From NCBI GenBank assembly GCA_017412705.1, contig JAFPWS010000003.1, positions 1-47,083 on the forward strand: DNA of 47,083 bases, given 5' to 3'. Below are positions 41,747 through 47,083 of this stretch, piece after piece. Origin of the DNA: Prevotella sp. (GTDB taxonomy: Bacteria; Bacteroidota; Bacteroidia; Bacteroidales; Bacteroidaceae). The stretch's first letter is position 1; every line of letters starts with the position of its first letter. The notes below the pieces were generated by a model, which saw nothing but the letters and a program-made list of their open reading frames with translations, did no database searches and was not told the DNA's origin. Position numbers and translations under genes: made by a program.

Positions 41747-42076
41747 TTATGACTTTTCACTTAAAAAGGATTGCCGATACTGCAAGGGGGTCATGTCGGC
41801 GGTCTGCCTGATGTACTCACGATGCTGCTGCGTCTTTTCACGCAGCATCGTCACTTCGTCTTCCTCTTGTGAGGTATCTTCCGTCACCTCCTGCCTTTCT
41901 TGTAACTTCTCCGTCAGCATCTTGTTCTGCTCCAACAGCATATTCTGGTTCTCCACCAGCATCGTGTTGGCGGAGATAATTTTCTTCGCAGTGACATTTT
42001 GCAGCACCACCGTAATGATGAAGGCTATCAACAATACGATAATAATGGCAGCGACAAGCAGCTGTGGTCCAGTCAT
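41747..42076 (-). CDS. Small membrane-anchored coiled-coil protein with AraC-like tail
   Basis: 109 residues. One N-terminal membrane helix (LLVAAIIIVLLIAFIITVVLQ, residues 6-26), then a long charged coiled coil (ANTMLVENQNMLLEQNKMLTEKLQERQ), an acidic stretch (EDTSQEEDE), and a tail REYIRQTADMTPLQYRQSFLSEK. The tail resembles the last helix of AraC-type DNA-binding domains (GMTPSQYR), without the helix-turn-helix helices before it. It may be a remnant of a membrane-tethered AraC regulator or a small protein of its own. A -7 box TATCTTTG at 42118-42125 (minus strand) lies 41 nt upstream. Confidence 0.55.
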   Translation of the reverse strand: MTGPQLLVAAIIIVLLIAFIITVVLQNVTAKKIISANTMLVENQNMLLEQNKMLTEKLQERQEVTEDTSQEEDEVTMLREKTQQHREYIRQTADMTPLQYRQSFLSEKS

Positions 42077-42176
42077 AGGAATGCGCAGTTTTACTTATTT
42101 CGAATGTAATTTGAATGCAAAGATAACGTTTTTCGCAGAAAATCCGCTTCTTCTGCCCATAAATCATCAAATAAGT

Positions 42177-42217
42177 TTGCGCAGGAATAATGATTTTGCG
42201 CAGAAACGCCGATTTCC
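42177..42217. repeat. Dispersed repeat with paired TTGCGCAG, copy 2
   Basis: TTGCGCAG at 42177-42184 and 42196-42203, 19 bp apart, followed by CGCCGATTTCC; compare 41360-41402. The surrounding 340-nt gap (42077-42416) also has the hairpin at 42219-42265 and a GCGCAG-like block near 42132, but no gene. Confidence 0.5.
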
Positions 42218-42218
42218 A

Positions 42219-42265
42219 ATGAAATTGGGGTAAGCCTTCTGCTATGAAAGCCTACCCCATTTCAT
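42219..42265. other. Long imperfect hairpin, possible terminator
   Basis: ATGAAATTGGGGTAAGCC pairs imperfectly with GGCTACCCCATTTCAT-like sequence on the other arm (about 18 of 20 positions) around a short loop. It could end transcription from the ZIP gene, but it lies about 150 nt past that stop and has no long T run. Confidence 0.45.
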
Positions 42266-42416
42266 TAACAGTTAGAATAACACCTTACTCCTCGACAGCA
42301 GCCTGCGCGGCAGCTAGGCAATGCTGAGTATCAGTTACTTACAGAGTTAGTGTAAAGTACTGGCACTTCTTTTAAATCTCAATCTGCCTATTCTGCTTGT
42401 TTTCAGCAAACAGGCA

Positions 42417-43199
42417 TTAAGCCATTACCACATCAAGTACCATCATAAGCACGAAACCGATGGCAAAACCAATAGTGCTGAGATTGGAGTGCTGACCGTT
42501 AGAGGCCTCGGGAATGAGTTCCTCGACCACAACGTAGAACATGGCTCCTGCAGCAAAGGCGAGCATGTAGGGCATGAATGGCATCAACAGCGAGGCCAAC
42601 AATAGGACTGCAATGGCTCCGACAGGTTCGACAGCACCACTCAGACTGCCAATGAGGAACGAGCGCCACTTGCTGTTACCTTCTGCCCGCATTGGCATAG
42701 AGATAATAGCTCCCTCAGGAATATTCTGAATGGCAATGCCCAGTGAGATAGCCACAGCTGATGCTACGGACAGTCCAGCAGCGCCCTGCTCTGCTCCGGC
42801 AAATACCACTCCGACAGCCATTCCTTCAGGCAGATTGTGGAGGGTAACTGCTAATGCCAGCATGGCTGTGCGCGACAAGCGTGAACGGGGGCCTTCCGGT
42901 GTGTCTGAACCGACATGGAGGTGCGGGGTAAGCTCATCGAGTGCTAACAGGAAGAAGATACCCAACAGAAATCCAGCTACAGCCGGTATGACGCTCCATT
43001 TGCCACTATCTGCCTCCATCTCCATAGCGGGGATGAGTAGTGACCATACTGAGGCAGCCACCATCACACCGGAGGCAAACCCCAATAGTGTCTTTTGCAC
43101 TCGGGGCGACATTTCATCCTTCATCAAAAAGACAAATGCTGAGCCAAACATCGTACCCAGCAGCGGTATCAATAGTCCTATGATCAACGTTGTAGTCAT
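42417..43199 (-). CDS. ZIP family metal ion transporter (GufA/ZupT-like)
   Basis: 260 residues with about 8 membrane helices. ZIP motifs in helices 4 and 5: HNLPEGMAVGVVFAG (residues about 120-134) and IQNIPEGAIISMPMRA (about 155-170), which coordinate divalent metal, and a His-containing loop ELTPHLHVGSDTPEGP between helices 3 and 4. Later sequence FAAGAMFYVVVEELIPE is a further ZIP hallmark. It likely takes up zinc or another divalent cation into the cytoplasm. Both ends are clear; the ATG at 43199 starts the first helix. Confidence 0.9.
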   Translation of the reverse strand: MTTTLIIGLLIPLLGTMFGSAFVFLMKDEMSPRVQKTLLGFASGVMVAASVWSLLIPAMEMEADSGKWSVIPAVAGFLLGIFFLLALDELTPHLHVGSDTPEGPRSRLSRTAMLALAVTLHNLPEGMAVGVVFAGAEQGAAGLSVASAVAISLGIAIQNIPEGAIISMPMRAEGNSKWRSFLIGSLSGAVEPVGAIAVLLLASLLMPFMPYMLAFAAGAMFYVVVEELIPEASNGQHSNLSTIGFAIGFVLMMVLDVVMA

Positions 43200-43272
43200 C
43201 TTTGTTATGATTCTATTTCTTGCAAAAGTTAAATGAGGAACTTGGATGTTCCCTGAAGCACGTCGAATCGTT

Positions 43273-45942
43273 TTATTCTAATTGGGGCATATTATTCAAG
43301 CAATGTAACGTCAGGCGTTGTTTGACTTCGTCTGGGTTCAACGATGTGCGTACAAAGCACTTGGTGGGTTCATCTGGCAACAGGTCGAAGTAGTTGTTGC
43401 TGAACCAGCAGTCTTCCGCTCCATCGATGGCGAGGGCAAGGGCGCGAACGAACTTGTCAGCCTTGACGGTAATTAGGCAACCGCCCTCTGTGGCTTCAAC
43501 ACTCACCTCGGGCTTGACGGGGGACAGCCACAGGTCTTTCTGCAGGCAGAGGAAGCAATCGGCCTCATAGCTCACACCTGAAAATACAGAAAGCTGCATG
43601 TTGACCACCACTTCCTCACGCTGCCGTCCTTTCAGCAATTCTGCTAAAGGCTGCTCCAGAACCAAAGTGGATGTGTTGGCTGGAATGCTGACAGTCTTGG
43701 TGAACGAGTTTACCGTTTGTCCGCTGAGGGAATAGACGGTCAGTTTCAACTTGCCCTGCTGACGGCACAACTGGTCGCTGACAGCATAGACGAGCAAACT
43801 GTCACCTTCAGCGATGGCCGAGCAGATCATAGGTTCAAATGCGTGGCGTACCATATAGTGTGCTGCCTTCCAACGACCATAGTAGTCGCGTGTGGCCCAC
43901 GATGCAACAGGCCAACAGTCGTTATGTTGCCACAATAGCGACCCCATACAATGGGGCATGTTGCGGCGATGGGCCTCGATGGCTGTACGCATCGCATCGC
44001 CCTGCAAGAGTTGTGAGGCATACAGAAACTGGCGGAAATCCTTTGTTTCACCATATTCGCTGTTGACATACCACTCAATCACCTTGTTGGCCTCCACACC
44101 GCCACGCTGATGCCACATCATCAGCGGACTGCTGATGTTATGCGTTATTGTGTCAGGTGCATAGCGAAGTACTGTGCTATATTCAGGGAACGACTGCATG
44201 CCATATTCGCTGAAGAAGTGGGCTTTCTCCTGGTTATAACTGCTCACAGGCATACGGCGATGGCCCACACCGTAGAAATGACGGTCGCCATTGATGCCGT
44301 CGCTGCCGCGACCTCTGACAGAGAAGGGTGAACCGACGGTGTAGATGTCGTCTGGGATCTGCTGGTTGGCAATCTCTTGCAGTACATCGTAATAGAGGTG
44401 CTCCTGTTGGTCACCTACCAATCGGGCTCCCTCGGGATTGCTCTTCTCCATCTTAGCCTTCCATCCCCAGTTGTACCATGCATCCGTACACTCATTCCCA
44501 CCGCACCATATCACAATGCTTGGGTGATTACGCAGACGGCGCACATTGTCGATGGCTTCCTGGCGCACACTCTCCAACCATTCGCCCTCAGCAGGATAGG
44601 TGCTGCAGGCAAACATGAAGTCCTGCCACACCATCAGTCCCATCTCGTCGCAGAAGTCATAGAACAGGTCGTCCTCATAGATGCCACCGCCCCACACGCG
44701 AATCATGTTCATATTGGCCAATACGGCATCCTGCAGAGTCTGGCGATAGCGGTCGGGAGTGACATTCGTTAGGAAATTATCCTGAGGAATATAATTGGTG
44801 CCCTTGGCAAACACAGGCACACCATTGAGCATGAAATAGAACTGGCGGTTGCCGTCAGCATCAGGATCCATCACTAATTTCACAGAGCGCAAGCCTATGC
44901 GTTTCTCTTGATGGGCCAACTGTCGACCAGCGGCAGTAACCTTTGTAGATATGGTATATAACTCAGGCTTGCCTAAGCCATTGCACCACCATAGGCGTGG
45001 GTTCTTGATGGAGAATTCCACAGGGATCGTGTTGATGCCTTTGTGCAGCGAGCATTTCCTGGTAGCCACTGTGTGACCATTGTTCTTATCGGTGACGGTA
45101 ATAACAACATTCTCAATATCCTCAGCAGCTTCCACTTCCACGACTTTAGAGAGTAATGCCTTCTTGGCAGTCACTTCTTTCTGACGCAGATGAACGTCGG
45201 TAATCCTCGCCTTGCTCCACGACTCCAGATATACACCACGCCAGATGCCGGAGGTGACCAATCGTGGTCCCCAGTCCCAACCATAGTGATAGCCGGCCTT
45301 ACGGGCAAACACGCTGAGCTTACGATCCAGCAGTCCGCCATTCTCCGACTGGTCGTTGGCAGCCTGATATAGGTAAGGATGGTTCGCCCATTTTGTCAAA
45401 TCCACCTTGACGGGAGAATGGAAATAGACGCGCAGCACATTATCACCTGCTTTCAACAAAGATTTGACCTTCGGTCGAAACTGTTCACGCTCGACAGAGT
45501 CCAAGCGAGCTTGACTCTTTGCTCGCTCATTCACAGCATTCACGCTGATGCGCCAGCGGCGGAACATATTATCTGCCTCCAATATCTTTGAGTCGTTCAA
45601 GAATACATCAGCATAAGTGTCCAGTCCGTCGAAACACAGGTCGATATGCTCGTCGTCAAGAATAGTCTCATCAGCACAGAATGTCGTCTCATAGACCCAG
45701 TCCTCCTTGTCCACCCATTGCACCTTTCGTTCGTTCAACCCGATATAAGGGTCGTCGATGAGTCCCTGACGCAGCAAATCGGTATGCACTACACCTGGCA
45801 CCTGAGCAGGATAGCGGTTAGGAAAACGCGCCTCGCCAAATGTCCATCCTTCATGCAGATACTGTCGGTTCTGAGCGAACAACTGCAGGGCAGATGCAAA
45901 AAAGAGCGTGATGACTATAGCAAAAAAGAATCTTTTCTCCAT
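43273..45942 (-). CDS. GH2 beta-mannosidase-like glycoside hydrolase
   Basis: 889 residues with signal peptide MEKRFFFAIVITLFFASALQLFAQ, thus exported. N-terminal jelly-roll (YLHEGWTFGEARFPNRYPAQVPGVVHTDLLRQGLIDDPYIGLNERKVQWVDKEDWVYETTF), Ig-like domain, TIM barrel with acid/base E484 in IVIWCGGNECTDAW and nucleophile E579 in FFSEYGMQSFPEY, then C-terminal sandwich domains. The order and the opening PGVVHTDLL...LNERKVQWVDKEDWVYE match beta-mannosidases. It should release mannose from mannans or N-glycan-type oligosaccharides; other GH2 activities remain possible. Starts 6 nt after the GH115 gene. Confidence 0.9.
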   Translation of the reverse strand: MEKRFFFAIVITLFFASALQLFAQNRQYLHEGWTFGEARFPNRYPAQVPGVVHTDLLRQGLIDDPYIGLNERKVQWVDKEDWVYETTFCADETILDDEHIDLCFDGLDTYADVFLNDSKILEADNMFRRWRISVNAVNERAKSQARLDSVEREQFRPKVKSLLKAGDNVLRVYFHSPVKVDLTKWANHPYLYQAANDQSENGGLLDRKLSVFARKAGYHYGWDWGPRLVTSGIWRGVYLESWSKARITDVHLRQKEVTAKKALLSKVVEVEAAEDIENVVITVTDKNNGHTVATRKCSLHKGINTIPVEFSIKNPRLWWCNGLGKPELYTISTKVTAAGRQLAHQEKRIGLRSVKLVMDPDADGNRQFYFMLNGVPVFAKGTNYIPQDNFLTNVTPDRYRQTLQDAVLANMNMIRVWGGGIYEDDLFYDFCDEMGLMVWQDFMFACSTYPAEGEWLESVRQEAIDNVRRLRNHPSIVIWCGGNECTDAWYNWGWKAKMEKSNPEGARLVGDQQEHLYYDVLQEIANQQIPDDIYTVGSPFSVRGRGSDGINGDRHFYGVGHRRMPVSSYNQEKAHFFSEYGMQSFPEYSTVLRYAPDTITHNISSPLMMWHQRGGVEANKVIEWYVNSEYGETKDFRQFLYASQLLQGDAMRTAIEAHRRNMPHCMGSLLWQHNDCWPVASWATRDYYGRWKAAHYMVRHAFEPMICSAIAEGDSLLVYAVSDQLCRQQGKLKLTVYSLSGQTVNSFTKTVSIPANTSTLVLEQPLAELLKGRQREEVVVNMQLSVFSGVSYEADCFLCLQKDLWLSPVKPEVSVEATEGGCLITVKADKFVRALALAIDGAEDCWFSNNYFDLLPDEPTKCFVRTSLNPDEVKQRLTLHCLNNMPQLE

Positions 45943-45948
45943 GAGTTC

Positions 45949-47083
45949 TTATTTCTGAGCATGAATCAATACTTCCTGTAGCACTATGCCCGGGTCGAGT
46001 AACCAGATGCGTAACCGCTGATGACCAGTCTCTGAGACGGGGATGCTGCGCGAGGCATAGCCGCGAAGCACATTCCAGCGCCACTCGGCAGTGAAGTCGC
46101 CCTCGTGGATAGAGAAGATGGTGGGAGCAGAATCACCTAACTGAACGGCATAGCGGATGTCTCTGCCGTCATACACATGCAGCGTAGGCAGCGTACGAAT
46201 CTCTATGGTGGCATCGCCAGCCTGCAAGTCGAGTTCGTATTCTGCGTATGGAGCTGCCTTTAGGTTCTCCTGCTGATACGAAGGCGTGTCGAATGGCTGA
46301 ACCAGTACACCGTCGGTATAGCCCAAGCCTTCTATGCGCTGAATGCCACCTTGCTTACTCTGATAATGTGAAGCAGGGATGCGCAGACGAGGCTCCTTGA
46401 CGAACGGTGGATAGAGTCCGAGGAAAATCTGGTCGATGCGGGCATCGGCCTTGAGGTCGGTGATACAAAGATGATTGTCGCCCTTCTTAAGGTGTAACGT
46501 TCCTACGCGGCTCCACATCGGTCCGACATAGGGTGCATGCCATACATTATTAATAGGTGTAGCTGAGGCCACAAAACTGTCATTCTCTGTCTTTACCTGG
46601 CAGAACTCGTTGTCCTTGGCTTCCTTCGAGAAATTGCGGATGGGTGTCAGCGCCTCTATCCATAAAGGCATCTCGACATCGGCATCACTGATAATGATGG
46701 AACCCTTGCTTGACAAAGCTTCTCTGACAGAGAGGAAACGGGCCTGAGGACTGTTTTTCGCCTGCATTATCAGTTCGGGTGTGGCCATGGGCTGCTCTAT
46801 CTTCTCAGAGCGGAACCAGTGGTAGGGTTGCCAGCTGAAGAATTGCTGCCATTTACCATCAAGGATATCCTCATTGTAATGACGCGTCGACTCATTCAGA
46901 ATGTCGAACATCTGCCTGACACGGTTGGCATCTGCCATCGCTCCGATACTGTCGCCTGTCGTTGCCCTTACCATACTGCGGCGAGCCAAGAGCTGATACT
47001 CGTTGATCATCGCCGCACCACAGACGGGATAGCTGACGAGTTCGAAGTAGGCATTTTTCAGTGATTCCGGGATGCGGGAGGCC
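45949..47083 (-). CDS. GH115 alpha-glucuronidase, C-terminal part (cut by window edge)
   Basis: At least 377 residues; the frame stays open to the end of the window, and the 5' part lies beyond it. The visible portion starts with IPESLKNAYFELVSYPVCGAAMINEYQL, a GH115 hallmark, followed by GKWQQFFSWQPYHWF and a C-terminal beta-sandwich domain with HAPYVGPMWSRVGTLHLKKGDNHL and LRIPASHYQS. GH115 enzymes remove 4-O-methyl-glucuronic acid from xylan. The catalytic region itself may lie outside the window. It precedes GH2 in the same unit with a 6-nt gap, so hemicellulose breakdown is likely. Confidence 0.85.
   Translation of the reverse strand, partial: ASRIPESLKNAYFELVSYPVCGAAMINEYQLLARRSMVRATTGDSIGAMADANRVRQMFDILNESTRHYNEDILDGKWQQFFSWQPYHWFRSEKIEQPMATPELIMQAKNSPQARFLSVREALSSKGSIIISDADVEMPLWIEALTPIRNFSKEAKDNEFCQVKTENDSFVASATPINNVWHAPYVGPMWSRVGTLHLKKGDNHLCITDLKADARIDQIFLGLYPPFVKEPRLRIPASHYQSKQGGIQRIEGLGYTDGVLVQPFDTPSYQQENLKAAPYAEYELDLQAGDATIEIRTLPTLHVYDGRDIRYAVQLGDSAPTIFSIHEGDFTAEWRWNVLRGYASRSIPVSETGHQRLRIWLLDPGIVLQEVLIHAQK

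Noticed and set aside
42272-42310. Short coding-like tail on the minus strand ending in AAAQAAVEE
   Set aside because: It reads for only 17 codons after an in-frame stop; it may be a relic of a gene end but there is too little to support a call.
1-47083. tRNA or rRNA genes
   Set aside because: I saw no cloverleaf-like or rRNA-like sequence in the intergenic regions; a tRNA scan would settle it.

Overview
The window looks like chromosomal DNA of a Bacteroidales bacterium, most likely Prevotella or a close relative. The evidence is repeated TAnnTTTG promoter elements, many with a TTTG box 19-20 nt upstream, the near absence of Shine-Dalgarno sites, Bacteroidota-only families (TamL, BtuG, HU-HIG-like protein, DUF4421, a GT3-type glycogen synthase) and a Bacteroides-type arabinose locus with a Nudix-domain AraR. 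Genus and species are inference.

Layout. 1-2320: the end of an IS21-like element abuts a beta-barrel receptor gene without its 5' part; that gene carries three in-frame GC-rich palindromes and is followed by a 22-bp tandem array. 2322-8784: a C4-dicarboxylate transporter with a cytidylate-kinase-like protein, YycJ, a small lipoprotein, TamL and a TrmH-type methyltransferase. 8747-14312: a leftward vitamin B12 uptake operon (btuB-btuG-btuF-btuC) behind a cobalamin riboswitch, with no ATPase gene. 14554-18841: glycogen synthase (GT3) and alpha-glucan phosphorylase, transcribed leftwards. 19557-25403: arabinose unit 1 (galM, sodium symporter, araR, araD, araA). 25506-28505: an interrupting segment with an HU-like gene, a frameshifted leucine-rich-repeat gene, a disrupted RAYT-like transposase and a 21-bp array. 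28638-36439: arabinose unit 2 (ribulokinase, DUF4421 protein, GH51 arabinofuranosidase, patatin, transketolase, rpiB). 36490-43199: a LolA-like protein, a GT2-GH3 fusion protein, a PheC-like dehydratase, the C-terminal remnant of a flavoprotein, repeat-rich DNA, a small membrane protein and a ZIP transporter. 43273-47083: a hemicellulose-type unit with GH115 (cut by the window edge) and a GH2 beta-mannosidase-like enzyme.

How it works together. The two arabinose units form a full pathway: release of arabinose (GH51), sodium-coupled uptake, mutarotation, isomerisation, phosphorylation and epimerisation to xylulose 5-phosphate, then transketolase and RpiB. GH115 and GH2 add hemicellulose breakdown, and GT3 plus GlgP store and mobilise glucose as glycogen. 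The B12 operon captures cobalamin at the cell surface and moves it inward.

Most unusual: (i) five intergenic tandem arrays with unrelated unit sequences but nearly the same period (22, 22, 21, 22 and 22 bp), several next to broken genes; (ii) a glycosyltransferase fused to a GH3 (auxin-conjugase-type) domain whose ATP-binding SGTTG motif is gone; (iii) in-frame palindromic inserts inside a receptor gene. All calls come from reading the sequence; no database search was run.
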